In this document: positions 9,252-17,317 of the stretch, piece after piece | Layout of the letters: every line of letters starts with the position of its first letter | Numbering within the stretch: the stretch's first letter is position 1 | Assembly: GCF_001700965.1 (NCBI RefSeq) | Contig: NZ_CP016756.1 | Coordinates: forward strand, 3,400,501 to 3,464,500 | Reading direction: 5' to 3' | DNA from: Stenotrophomonas nitritireducens | Lineage (GTDB): Bacteria > Pseudomonadota > Gammaproteobacteria > Xanthomonadales > Xanthomonadaceae | Length of the DNA stretch: 64,000 nt | The notes under the pieces: model-generated | What the model was told of the DNA's origin: nothing | What the model saw: the letters and a program-made list of their open reading frames with translations, nothing else | The model's database searches: none | Program-made: the position numbers and the translations under genes

Positions 9252-9274
9252 GGTTTGATGACGGGTTTGTGACA
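9252..9274 (-). promoter_or_regulatory. Probable Pho box upstream of phoB
   Basis: Read on the minus strand this is TGTCACAAACC followed directly by CGTCATCAAAC. Two 11-base units with TGTCA-type heads in direct repeat are the known PhoB operator layout. It ends about 50 bases before the phoB GTG, a normal position for an activated promoter. Confidence 0.6.
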
Positions 9275-9313
9275 CCGCTCCCGGGGTGAATCGTCGATCC
9301 ACGCCGGGCGGGT

Positions 9314-10969
9314 TCAGTTCCGTGACATTTCCGGGTCGTGGACACCCAGCCGGCGCATTTCCAGCACGGTCGGCATGATCGATTCGATGCGCGCATCCAC
9401 CCGCGCGCGGCTCACGTAATCCAGCCCGGGTTGCTTGAGCAGGGCCTGGAACTGGATGAGCGCCTGTTCCGGCCGTCCATTCAGATAAGCCGCTTCGGCA
9501 TAGGCTTCGCTGGCACGGCGGCTGTCGCCGGCCAACTCGCTGGCGCGGGCAAAGGTTCCCTGGAACACCGGATCGTCGCCGGCGCGTGCCAACAACGGCC
9601 GCAGCATGGCCTGGGCGCGCTGGCCGGCGGCCTCGCCGCCCTGCTCATTGAGGATGCGCGCATAGGTCAAGGCAACCGGCCGGCTCTGCGGCAAGCGCTT
9701 GAGCAGGGCATCGAAGCGCTTGTTGGCGTCGTCGTGGCGACCGCTGCGCGACTCCGCCTCGCCGACAGCCAGGTTGACCCACAGGTTGTCCGGGTACTGC
9801 TGCAGCAGCTGCTGCAGCTCGGGCAGGGCCTGTGCAACGCCGCCGGCGCCGCCGTCGCGCAGGCGGGCGATGGCCACGCCATAGCGTTGCGGGTCGGTCA
9901 GGCCGTTCTTCTGGCTGCGCTTGAGGTTCTCGTATTCGAGGACCAGCTCCGATGGGGTGGGGGCACTGAGCACGCGCAGGCGCTCGCGCGCCCATTCGAA
10001 CTGGCCGGTGGGGCCGCGCGGCAGGCTGTTGCCGGGCAGCGACAGCTGCAGGCCGGCGGGCAGCAGCGGGTTGCCGCCGTTCAACGGATCACGGCTGACA
10101 TCGGGGGTGGACGGATCGACGCGCTCCTGCAGTACCCCGGTAGGGGTCTGCGTGGTCAGCAGCACCGTGTCCTTCTTCATCTGCTCGGCGCGGGCCTTGG
10201 CCTCGCTGATGCGGGTGATGTTGACCGGGTGGGTGCGAAGGAAATCCGGCGTCGAATAGCCGCCTTCGTTGCCGCGCATGGCCGCCGACATGCGTTCGAA
10301 GAAACCGGCCATCGCGTCCACGTCATAGCCGCTGCGCGCCAGCGTGCGGATGCCGAGACGGTCGGCTTCGGATTCGTTGGAACGGGTGAAGTTGATCTGG
10401 CGCTGCTGCATCAGCCCCATGCCGGAGGTGATCGCGGCCATGGTCGCATCGCCGGACGAGTTGCCGCCGGCCTGCTGGGCGGCGATCACCGCCGCCAGCA
10501 TGCCCAGCAGGATAGGGATCTGGTCGCGCTGGGCACGTTCCACCCCGCGCAGCACATGCTGCTGGGTGACGTGCGAGATTTCATGCGACAGCACCGCCGC
10601 CACCTCATCCTCGCGCTCGGCGGTGAGGACCAGGCCGGCGTTCATGCCGATATAGCCGCCCAGCGTGGCAAATGCGTTGATCTGGCGGTCCTTCATCATG
10701 AAGAACGTGTACTTCTGCTGCGGCTGGGCGCTGTTGGAGCCCAGTCGTGTACCCATGGTGCCGAGCCAGTCATCCACCAGCGGGTCGTCCAGCAGGTAGC
10801 CGTAGTTGCGCAGCTCGCGCAGCATCATGCCGCCGTACTCCGCCTGGCGTGCCGGGGTCAGCAGCTCGCCCGCCGACGAACCGATGTCGGGCAGCTTGCT
10901 GTCGTCGGCATGGGACAGCGGGGTGGCCAGGGCCAGGGTGACGGCGGTGGCAAGCAGCAGGTTGCGCAA
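9314..10969 (-). CDS. bepA: BepA/YfgC-type periplasmic M48 metalloprotease with TPR tail
   Basis: Members of this family degrade or help assemble outer-membrane proteins such as LptD. The mature protein has the zinc site LSHEISHVTQQH (HEXXH), the downstream glutamate region SNESEADRLG, and a C-terminal helical TPR region. The N terminus RNLLLATAVTLALATPLSHA is a clear Sec signal peptide. The start was placed at a TTG (10969) with GGAG seven bases upstream. The ATG at 11089 would add 40 residues before the signal peptide, so it is unlikely. With the TTG start the protein has 551 residues. Confidence 0.9.
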   Translation of the reverse strand: MRNLLLATAVTLALATPLSHADDSKLPDIGSSAGELLTPARQAEYGGMMLRELRNYGYLLDDPLVDDWLGTMGTRLGSNSAQPQQKYTFFMMKDRQINAFATLGGYIGMNAGLVLTAEREDEVAAVLSHEISHVTQQHVLRGVERAQRDQIPILLGMLAAVIAAQQAGGNSSGDATMAAITSGMGLMQQRQINFTRSNESEADRLGIRTLARSGYDVDAMAGFFERMSAAMRGNEGGYSTPDFLRTHPVNITRISEAKARAEQMKKDTVLLTTQTPTGVLQERVDPSTPDVSRDPLNGGNPLLPAGLQLSLPGNSLPRGPTGQFEWARERLRVLSAPTPSELVLEYENLKRSQKNGLTDPQRYGVAIARLRDGGAGGVAQALPELQQLLQQYPDNLWVNLAVGEAESRSGRHDDANKRFDALLKRLPQSRPVALTYARILNEQGGEAAGQRAQAMLRPLLARAGDDPVFQGTFARASELAGDSRRASEAYAEAAYLNGRPEQALIQFQALLKQPGLDYVSRARVDARIESIMPTVLEMRRLGVHDPEMSRN

Positions 10970-11122
10970 GCGGTGACTCCGGGTAGGGGCAGGGCGGAGG
11001 ATGACGGGGAAGCGGGGCGCCGGTGTGAAGCGCAGGTTAACCCGCTGTGTTCTGCCGGTGGCGTCGAAAAACCACGCGGCCGGTACCATATACAGACAAT
11101 GTTTCCACTCAGGAGTTTCGTT

Positions 11123-11410
11123 GTGACAACTTCAACCAGCGCCGGCGTGCCGGAGATCACCATCTACTCCACCGCCGTCTGCCCGTACTGCGTAGCAGCC
11201 AAGAATTTCCTGAAGAGCAAGAACCAGTCGTGGACCGAGGTCCGGATCGACCTGGACCCGGCCGCGCGCGAAAAGATGATGGCGCTGACCAAGCGCACCA
11301 GCGTGCCGCAGATCTTCGTCGGGGAGGTACATGTGGGCGGCTACGACGACATGATCGCGTTGCACCGCGCCGGCAAGCTGGAGCCGCTGCTGGCCGGGCA
11401 GGGCGCATGA
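11123..11410 (+). CDS. grxC: Glutaredoxin (GrxC/Grx3 type)
   Basis: A 95-residue dithiol glutaredoxin: a GSH-dependent thiol-disulfide oxidoreductase in the cytoplasm. The active site is YSTAVCPYCVAAK (CPYC), with the cis-proline motif TSVPQIFVG and the GGYDD glutathione-binding turn. A GTG at 11123 was chosen because AGGAG sits seven bases before it. An ATG at 11099 is in frame but lacks a ribosome site. Its stop overlaps the next ATG (ATGA), so the two genes form a small operon. Confidence 0.93.
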   Translation: MTTSTSAGVPEITIYSTAVCPYCVAAKNFLKSKNQSWTEVRIDLDPAAREKMMALTKRTSVPQIFVGEVHVGGYDDMIALHRAGKLEPLLAGQGA

Positions 11411-11799
11411 GCGCGGACAGCGAAAAGGACCGTCTGGCCGAATTCACCGAATTCCGCCAGCGCATGAACCAGCGCATCCTGGCCGAGCCCAACCAGGTGG
11501 TGCGGCGCTTTTTCGCGCTGGACACCCAGACCTACCAGGCCGGCGCGCTGGACGTGAAGACCAAGGAGCTGCTGGGCCTGGTGGCCTCGATGGTGCTGCG
11601 CTGCGATGACTGCATCAGCTACCACGTGGCCCAGTGCAAGGACGCCGGGGTCAGCCGGGAGGAGTTCTTCGAGACCTTCTCGGTGGGCCTGGTGGTGGGC
11701 GGCTCCATCGTCATTCCGCACCTGCGGCGGGCGGTGGATTTCCTCGACCAGCTGGAAAACGGGGCGGCCACCGCGCCGGCCGGGCACGAGCACAGCTGA
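11407..11799 (+). CDS. Carboxymuconolactone decarboxylase / AhpD-like family protein
   Basis: A 130-residue alpha-helical protein of the CMD/AhpD family. It has LRCDDCISYHVAQCKDAGVS, the CXXC-plus-histidine pattern that in AhpD-like members is a redox disulfide site. Translational coupling to the glutaredoxin gene (4-base overlap) supports a thiol-redox role rather than aromatic degradation, but this is inference. The ending GHEHS is histidine-rich. The length matches single-domain CMD proteins. Confidence 0.88.
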   Translation: MSADSEKDRLAEFTEFRQRMNQRILAEPNQVVRRFFALDTQTYQAGALDVKTKELLGLVASMVLRCDDCISYHVAQCKDAGVSREEFFETFSVGLVVGGSIVIPHLRRAVDFLDQLENGAATAPAGHEHS

Positions 11800-11931
11800 A
11801 CCCCAGACCATCGTCCAGTTGGGGCTGGCGCGGCTGATCAGGCATAATTGACAGTTGAAACCTTTTCAATCGCGCCGGGTTCCGGGCAGCCGGATGGCGC
11901 ATTTCCTCCTCCCTGTTCGGAATACCTAGAA

Positions 11932-12936
11932 ATGACGCAGACAATCACCGTCATCCGCGGCGATGGCATCGGCCCGGAAATCATGGACGCCACCCTGTTC
12001 GTACTGGACAAGCTGGGTGCTGGCCTGACCTATGAATTTGCCGATGCTGGCCTGGTCGCGCTGGAAAAGCACGGTGAGCTGATCCCGGCTTCCACGCTGG
12101 AATCGATCAAGAAGAACAAGGTCGCCCTGAAGAGCCCGCTGACCACCCCGGTCGGTGGCGGTTTCAGCTCGATCAACGTCGCCCTGCGTCGCCAGTTCGA
12201 CCTGTACGCCAACGTGCGTCCGGCCATCTCGTTCCCGAACACCAAGTCGCGCTACGAGAACATCAACATGATCACGGTGCGTGAGAACACCGAAGGCGCC
12301 TACCTGGCCGAAGGCCAGGAAGTGTCGGCCGACGGCGAGACCGCGTTCTCCGGCACCCGCATCACCCGCAAGGGCTCCGAGCGCATTGTGCGTTACGCCT
12401 TCGAGCTGGCCAAGAGCACCGGCCGCAAGAAGGTCACCGCCGTGCACAAGGCCAACATCATCAAGTCGACCTCGGGCCTGTTCCTGGACGTGGCGCGCGA
12501 AGTCGCCGCCAAGTACCCGGAAATCGAGTTCCAGGAAATGATCGTGGACAACGCCTGCATGCAGCTGGTGATGCGTCCGGAGCAGTTCGACATCCTGGTC
12601 ACCACCAACCTGTTCGGCGACATCATCTCCGACCTGTGTGCCGGTCTGGTCGGCGGCCTGGGCCTGGCCCCGGGCGCCAACATCGGCGCTGACGCGGCCA
12701 TCTTCGAAGCCGTGCATGGCACCGCACCGGACATCGCCGGTCAGGGCAAGGCCAATCCGGTCGCGCTGCTGCTGGGTGCTGCGCAGATGCTGGACCACGT
12801 CGGCCAGCCGGAAAACGCCGAGCGCCTGCGCAAGGCCATCGTTGCCACGATGGAAGCCAAGGATTCGCTGACCGGCGACCTGGGCGGCAACGGCACCACC
12901 ATGGGCTTTGCCCAGGCCATCGCCAGCCGCATCTGA
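11932..12936 (+). CDS. icd: NAD-type isocitrate dehydrogenase (isocitrate/isopropylmalate dehydrogenase family)
   Basis: A 334-residue decarboxylating dehydrogenase of the short type found in Xanthomonadaceae. It begins TITVIRGDGIGPEI and has the substrate loop SSINVALRRQFDLYANVRP, the metal site DNACMQLV and LFGDIISDLCAGLVGGLG, and the cofactor region AVHGTAPDIAGQGKANP. The PDIAG stretch is typical of NAD-dependent members. The SSINVALRR pattern favours isocitrate over isopropylmalate, though homoisocitrate cannot be excluded. The ATG at 11932 matches the conserved N terminus; the frame upstream (from 11848) is not part of the family. A terminator follows. Confidence 0.92.
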   Translation: MTQTITVIRGDGIGPEIMDATLFVLDKLGAGLTYEFADAGLVALEKHGELIPASTLESIKKNKVALKSPLTTPVGGGFSSINVALRRQFDLYANVRPAISFPNTKSRYENINMITVRENTEGAYLAEGQEVSADGETAFSGTRITRKGSERIVRYAFELAKSTGRKKVTAVHKANIIKSTSGLFLDVAREVAAKYPEIEFQEMIVDNACMQLVMRPEQFDILVTTNLFGDIISDLCAGLVGGLGLAPGANIGADAAIFEAVHGTAPDIAGQGKANPVALLLGAAQMLDHVGQPENAERLRKAIVATMEAKDSLTGDLGGNGTTMGFAQAIASRI

Positions 12937-12960
12937 TTGCAGCTGCGGTAGTTGCTGGAA

Positions 12961-12992
12961 AAAAAACGGAGCGCGAAAGCGCTCCGTTTTTG
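12961..12992 (+). terminator. Rho-independent terminator of icd
   Basis: AACGGAGCGC-GAAA-GCGCTCCGTT is a 10-bp stem with a GAAA tetraloop, followed by a T-run and preceded by an A-run, 24 bases past the icd stop. Confidence 0.93.
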
Positions 12993-12997
12993 TTGAC

Positions 12998-13195
12998 GTA
13001 GTGCCGAGCCATGCTCGGCAGAAGCCTTCCAGGACCAGATGTAGTGCCGAGCCATGCTCGGCAGAAGCCTTCCAGGACCAGATGTAGTGCCGAGCCATGC
13101 TCGGCAGAAGCCTTCCCAAGACCAGCTGTAGTGCCGAGTCGGCTCGGCAGGGGGCCTTATCGGTAAAGCCACAGCCGAGCATGGCTCGGCACTAC
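12998..13195. repeat. SMAG/STEN repeats: tandem 43-bp units plus an inverted copy
   Basis: The palindrome GTAGTGCCGAGCCATGCTCG begins at 12998, 13041 and 13084, a 43-base period with the spacer AGAAGCCTTCCAGGACCAGA. A fourth, variant copy with GAGTCGGCTC begins at 13128. An inverted copy ending TCGGCACTAC lies at 13174-13195. These are extragenic palindromes of the S. maltophilia type between two convergent genes. Confidence 0.9.
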
Positions 13196-13200
13196 AAAAC

Positions 13201-13228
13201 AAAGGGCGCCTAACGGCGCCCTTCGCAA
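13201..13228 (-). terminator. Hairpin at the 3' end of the YccA-like gene
   Basis: AAGGGCGCC-TAAC-GGCGCCCTT is a 9-bp GC-rich stem with flanking A and T residues, 20 bases past the stop of the minus-strand gene. The T-run on that strand (TTTGTTTTG) is imperfect. Confidence 0.65.
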
Positions 13229-13244
13229 ACAAGCTGCAGCAATC

Positions 13245-14006
13245 TCAGTTACGCGACTGCAGCTTCGACAGCAGGCGCAGGAACTCGATGTACAGCCACA
13301 CCAGGGTCACCATCAGCCCGAACGCGCCGTACCACTCCATGTACTTCGGTGCGCCGGCTTCGACGCCGCTTTCGATGAAGTCGAAATCCAGCACCAGGTT
13401 CAGTGCCGCCACCACCACCACGAACAGGCTGAAACCGATACCGATCAGGCCCGAGCCGTGGATGTAGGGGATCTGGATGTTAAACAGGCCCAGTACGATG
13501 GTGGCCAGGTACACCAGCGCGATGCCGCCGGTGGCCGCGACCACGCCCAGCTTGAAGTTCTCGGTGGCCTTGATCAGGCCGCTGCGGTAGGCAAACAGCA
13601 GTGCGAACAGGGTGCCGAAGGTGAGCAGCACCGCCTGGAACACGATGCCGTTGAAGCGTGCTTCGAAGATTGCCGAAATCGAGCCCAGGAACAGGCCTTC
13701 CGCCAATGCATACAGCGGCGCGCTGACCGGTGCCCAGGTCTTCTTGAAGATGGTCACCAGCGACAGGATGAAGCCGACGATCATGCCGCCCCACAGGTAG
13801 AACTTGGCTGCCGGCAGCAGCTCGCCGCTGTCGCTGAGCGTGCCGTTCCATGCAAACGCCGCGGTCAGTACCGCAAGCAGCAACAGGAAGCCGGTCTTGT
13901 TGACGGTGCCGTTGATGGTCATCGCATCGGCGCCGCGTGAGACCACGCTGCCGGTGCCAAGGTCGAGGAAGGTGGAATCGGAAAGGGCAGGGTTGCCGCT
14001 GCGCAT
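13245..14006 (-). CDS. Bax inhibitor-1 / YccA family membrane protein
   Basis: A 253-residue protein with seven hydrophobic segments, from GFLLLLAVLTAAFAW near residue 39 to FGLMVTLVWLYIEFLRLL at the end. The closing stretch YMEWYGAFGLMVTLVW is the signature of the bacterial BI-1 branch. YccA-type members interact with the FtsH protease. Other relatives are pH-sensitive calcium leak channels. Which applies is unknown. A hydrophilic N-terminal 30 residues precede the first helix. The gene is divergent from the tRNA-Pro promoter. Confidence 0.88.
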   Translation of the reverse strand: MRSGNPALSDSTFLDLGTGSVVSRGADAMTINGTVNKTGFLLLLAVLTAAFAWNGTLSDSGELLPAAKFYLWGGMIVGFILSLVTIFKKTWAPVSAPLYALAEGLFLGSISAIFEARFNGIVFQAVLLTFGTLFALLFAYRSGLIKATENFKLGVVAATGGIALVYLATIVLGLFNIQIPYIHGSGLIGIGFSLFVVVVAALNLVLDFDFIESGVEAGAPKYMEWYGAFGLMVTLVWLYIEFLRLLSKLQSRN

Positions 14007-14079
14007 GCAAAGCTCCGTTGCTGTGAAGTGTGCGGAAAGGCGTCCAGCATACCCGCATCAAATAAAGTGAAATTTACCG

Positions 14080-14108
14080 TTGACAGATACCGCGTTAATT
14101 ACCACAAT
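14080..14108 (+). promoter_or_regulatory. Sigma70-type promoter of the tRNA cluster
   Basis: TTGACA (14080-14085), a 17-base spacer, then CACAAT (14103-14108). The predicted start is about 30 bases before tRNA-Pro. Confidence 0.65.
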
Positions 14109-14144
14109 AGCCGACCTTTCCGGGGCATCGGAAGGATTCACCGC

Positions 14145-14221
14145 CGGGGTATAGCGCAGTCTGGTAGCGCGCCTGCTTTGGGAGCAGGATGTCGGGGGTT
14201 CGAATCCCTCTACCCCGACCA
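14145..14221 (+). tRNA. tRNA-Pro(TGG)
   Basis: 77 bases. Acceptor CGGGGTA pairs with TACCCCG and CCA is encoded. Anticodon loop TTTGGGA between CCTGC and GCAGG reads TGG. Confidence 0.97.
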
Positions 14222-14265
14222 TCCAATGCACCAAGCGCGTGTTGGAGTGCGACAATCCGGTCAGA

Positions 14266-14342
14266 GCGCCCGTAGCTCAACTGGATAGAGCACCGGCCTT
14301 CTAAGCCGGCGGTTACAGGTTCGATTCCTGTCGGGCGCACCA
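14266..14342 (+). tRNA. tRNA-Arg(TCT)
   Basis: 77 bases. Acceptor GCGCCCG pairs with CGGGCGC and CCA is encoded. Anticodon loop CTTCTAA between CCGGC stems reads TCT. Confidence 0.97.
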
Positions 14343-14378
14343 TCAGGTGCAAGCGGTAGGTTAAGTAAGGTTTCAGTG

Positions 14379-14455
14379 GTGGCTGTAGCTCAGTTGGTTA
14401 GAGTACCGGATTGTGATTCCGGTGGTCGGGGGTTCGAATCCCCTCAGCCACCCCA
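14379..14455 (+). tRNA. tRNA-His(GTG)
   Basis: 77 bases from G1. Acceptor GTGGCTG pairs with CAGCCAC. The discriminator is C and the base at -1 (14378) is G, as needed for the extra histidine G-1 pair. Anticodon loop TTGTGAT reads GTG. Confidence 0.97.
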
Positions 14456-14532
14456 CTGTTTCAAGGCTTCGGAGTAAAATCCGGGCTTGCAAAAAAGGTC
14501 AGGTTGGTGCAATATATGCCTCCTGATTTTCG

Positions 14533-14608
14533 GGGCTGTTAGCTCAGTTGGTAGAGCAGTTGACTCTTAATCAATAGGTCCAAGGTTCGAATCCTTGACA
14601 GCCCACCA
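14533..14608 (+). tRNA. tRNA-Lys(CTT), first copy
   Basis: 76 bases. Acceptor GGGCTGT pairs with ACAGCCC and CCA is encoded. Anticodon loop CTCTTAA reads CTT. It is identical to the copy at 14721. Confidence 0.97.
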
Positions 14609-14615
14609 AATCAAG

Positions 14616-14653
14616 AAAGCCGTTGGAGCAATCCAGCGGCTTTCTCTTTTTAT
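14616..14653 (+). terminator. Terminator-like hairpin after the first tRNA-Lys
   Basis: AGCCGTTGGA-GCAA-TCCAGCGGCT with one G-T pair, followed by TTCTCTTTTT. Confidence 0.75.
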
Positions 14654-14720
14654 GTAAGCCCGGTGTTTTGGGCGGGTGCGAAATACACGCTTGTAGTGTA
14701 GGATTCACCTCGAAGTTTCA

Positions 14721-14796
14721 GGGCTGTTAGCTCAGTTGGTAGAGCAGTTGACTCTTAATCAATAGGTCCAAGGTTCGAATCCTTGACAGCCCACCA
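14721..14796 (+). tRNA. tRNA-Lys(CTT), second copy
   Basis: 76 bases, identical to the copy at 14533. The first bases of its 3' flank (AATCAAGAA) are also shared, which points to recent duplication. Confidence 0.97.
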
Positions 14797-14801
14797 AATC
14801 A

Positions 14802-14836
14802 AGAAGCCGCTGGAGAAATCTGGCGGCTTTTTTCTT
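14802..14836 (+). terminator. Terminator-like hairpin after the second tRNA-Lys
   Basis: AAGCCGCTGGA-GAAA-TCTGGCGGCTT with small mismatches, followed by a TTTT run. Confidence 0.75.
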
Positions 14837-14940
14837 AGCCGAAGCGGCATGTCCGCCGGTCTTTGTTGAAGATGCGCGCAGGCGGGGCTGGCTTCCGCTT
14901 TGCTGGCGCTCCTGCAACAATGGCGTGCTGAGTCAGTATT

Positions 14941-15025
<85 letters not shown>

Positions 15026-15200
15026 GTCAGTGGTGTTTTTGCCCGCTCTGGCGTATTTCAATGAACCTGTATGGGTCCGCCCGCTGGCGGCCACGGGCGA
15101 TATCGGCCAAACTAAAGGGCTGCGGTGCATAACCGCGCCCTACAACCGTTTCATCCATCACATCGAACCGGGGCGGTTGCCGCCGGTGGCAGGAGTCAAC

Positions 15201-16496
15201 ATGCAAGCTTCGATCGAATCCACCGGCAATCTGGAACGCCGCCTGAGCTTCTCGCTGCCGGAAGAACGCCTGCAGGGGCACATCAGCGGCCGTCTGGGCG
15301 AAATCGCGCGCACCGCGCGCATCAAGGGTTTCCGCCCGGGCAAGGTGCCGGCCAAGGTGATCGAGCAGCGTTTTGGCCCGCAGGTGCGTGCCGAGGCGAT
15401 GGACGGCCTGCTGCGTGAAACCTTCGATGCCGCGCTGCGCCAGCACGAGCTGCGCATTGCCGGCAACCCGCGCATCGACAAGGCCGGCGAAGGCGAATTC
15501 GACTTCGTCGCCACCGTCGAGCTGATCCCGGACTTCGGCGATGTCGACGTCACCAAGCTGAACATCGTGCGCCACACTGCCGAGATCAGCGATGCCGACA
15601 TCGACCAGATGATCGAAAACCTGCGCGTCCAGCGCCGCACTTGGAAGCCGGTTGCACGCGGTGCCCAGGAAGGCGACCTGGTTGGCCTGGAAACCTGGTC
15701 GCAGGCCGGCGATGAGCGTCTGCCGGCGGAAGGCGTCGAGAAGGGCACCATCATCATCGGCCAGGGCATGATGTTCGAGCAGATCGAAAAGGGTCTGGTC
15801 GGGCTGGCCAAGGGCGAGGAAAAGACCCTGGACGTCGAGTTCCCGGCTGACTGGCGCGTGCCGGCACTGGCGGGCAAGACCGTGCAGGTCACCGTCAAGA
15901 TCACCGAAGTGTCCGAGCAGGACATGCCGGAAGTGGACACCGCCTTCATCAAGAGCTTCGGCGTGAAGAACGGCGACGTGGAACAGTTCCGCGCCGACAT
16001 CCGTTCCAACCTGGAGCGCGAGCTCAAGGGCGCGCTGATGAACCGTCTGCGCCGCGAAGTGGGCGAGCAGCTGATTGCCGCCTATTCCTCGGTCGAACTG
16101 CCGCCGCGCCTGGTCGAGGGCGAAGCCCGTTCGATGCTGGCCCAGCAGGTGGACGCCATCCGCCGCCAGGGCGGCAACCCGGGCGAAGTGCCGGCTGATG
16201 CCCATGAAGGCTTCAAGGACGCCGCCTCCAAGCGCGTGCTGGTCGGCCTGCTGGTCGGCGAAGTGGCCCGCAAGAACGAGCTGCGCCTGGACCCGAAGCG
16301 CCTGAACGAAACCATGCGCCTGATCGCTTCGACCTACGAAGAGCCGGAGCAGGTCATTGAGATGTACCGCAATGATCCCCAGCTTATGGCTGGCCTGCAG
16401 AACCGTGTGATGGAAGAGCAGGTCATCGACTGGATCGCCGAGCGTGCCCAGCACACCGAGCAGGCCTTGACGTTCCAGGAAGCCATCCGCCAGTAA
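15201..16496 (+). CDS. tig: Trigger factor, ribosome-associated chaperone
   Basis: Trigger factor binds the ribosome exit tunnel and shields nascent chains. The 431-residue protein has the three usual domains: an N-terminal ribosome-binding domain with [17 protein letters not shown] (the GFRxGKxP signature, about residues 43-59), a central FKBP-like prolyl isomerase domain, and a C-terminal helical cradle. The ATG at 15201 follows AGGAG at 15191-15195 and gives [15 protein letters not shown], the family start. It heads the run tig-clpP-clpX-lon as in most proteobacteria. Confidence 0.97.
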   Translation: MQASIESTGNLERRLSFSLPEERLQGHISGRLGEIARTARIKGFRPGKVPAKVIEQRFGPQVRAEAMDGLLRETFDAALRQHELRIAGNPRIDKAGEGEFDFVATVELIPDFGDVDVTKLNIVRHTAEISDADIDQMIENLRVQRRTWKPVARGAQEGDLVGLETWSQAGDERLPAEGVEKGTIIIGQGMMFEQIEKGLVGLAKGEEKTLDVEFPADWRVPALAGKTVQVTVKITEVSEQDMPEVDTAFIKSFGVKNGDVEQFRADIRSNLERELKGALMNRLRREVGEQLIAAYSSVELPPRLVEGEARSMLAQQVDAIRRQGGNPGEVPADAHEGFKDAASKRVLVGLLVGEVARKNELRLDPKRLNETMRLIASTYEEPEQVIEMYRNDPQLMAGLQNRVMEEQVIDWIAERAQHTEQALTFQEAIRQ

Positions 16497-16512
16497 TCTG
16501 GTGGTGTTCCAT

Positions 16513-16532
16513 CCCCGCGCCATGGCGCGGGG
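16513..16532. other. 20-base perfect palindrome between tig and clpP
   Basis: CCCCGCGCCATGGCGCGGGG is self-complementary. There is no T-run, so it is more likely an RNA-stability or processing hairpin than a terminator. Confidence 0.6.
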
Positions 16533-16562
16533 AGTTCCCTCCCAAAATAGGTGCCTCACGTA

Positions 16563-17189
16563 ATGGACAACCGAACCAAAGCTCTGAACATGGTTCCGAT
16601 GGTGGTCGAACAGACCAGCCGCGGCGAGCGCGCCTACGATATCTACTCGCGCCTGCTCAAAGAGCGCCTGATTTTCCTGGTCGGTCCGATCGACGACCAC
16701 ATGGCGAACGTTGTGGTGGCGCAGCTGCTGTTCCTTGAATCGGAAAACCCGGAGAAGGAAATCAGCATCTACATCAACTCGCCCGGCGGCGTGGTCACTG
16801 CTGGCATGGCGATCTACGACACCATGCAGTACATCAAGCCGGACGTGAGCACCACCTGCATCGGCCAGGCCGCCTCGATGGGCGCCCTGCTGCTGGCTGC
16901 CGGTGCCGCGGGCAAGCGTTTCGCGCTGCCGAATTCGCGCGTCATGATCCACCAGCCGCTCGGCGGCTATCAGGGTCAGGCCTCGGACATCGACATCCAC
17001 GCACGTGAAATCCTCACCCTGCGTTCGCGCCTGAACGAGGTGCTGGCCAAGCACACCGGCCAGGATCTGGAGACCATCGCGCGCGATACCGAGCGTGACA
17101 ACTTCAAGAGCGCGGCCGAAGCTGCGGCCTACGGGCTGGTGGACCAGGTGCTGGAGCGCCGTCCGGAAGAGAGCATCCAGGCCTCCTGA
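16563..17189 (+). CDS. clpP: ATP-dependent Clp protease proteolytic subunit
   Basis: ClpP is the tetradecameric serine protease that works with ClpX or ClpA. The 208-residue protein has the full triad: Ser105 in [10 protein letters not shown], His130 in VMIHQPLGG and Asp179 in ERDNF. The N-terminal [20 protein letters not shown] is the conserved start of the mature enzyme. The ATG at 16563 was chosen over an in-frame GTG at 16551. clpX follows after 128 bases. Confidence 0.97.
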   Translation: MDNRTKALNMVPMVVEQTSRGERAYDIYSRLLKERLIFLVGPIDDHMANVVVAQLLFLESENPEKEISIYINSPGGVVTAGMAIYDTMQYIKPDVSTTCIGQAASMGALLLAAGAAGKRFALPNSRVMIHQPLGGYQGQASDIDIHAREILTLRSRLNEVLAKHTGQDLETIARDTERDNFKSAAEAAAYGLVDQVLERRPEESIQAS

Positions 17190-17317
17190 TGCGTTGAACG
17201 GCCAGTAAAAGCGGCCTATTTTGCAGGGTCGGAACCGGACTGATGTCCCTCCGGCCCTGTGCTATTCTCGAATTTGAACCCCCTGTTCAGAGGGGGACGC
17301 AACTGGGTAAGCGAAGC

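Noticed and set aside
9338-11122. Very long plus-strand frame (690 codons) ending in the glutaredoxin gene
   Set aside because: Everything before 11123 is the antisense of the BepA-like gene, with low-complexity composition. Only the last 95 codons are the real grxC.
12998-13150. CRISPR-like 43-bp periodic repeats
   Set aside because: Spacers are identical and units are SMAG palindromes, so it is a tandem duplication and not an array of different spacers.
15027-17054. 675-codon minus-strand frame
   Set aside because: Antisense of tig and clpP. Its open state follows from GC-rich codon use in the real genes.
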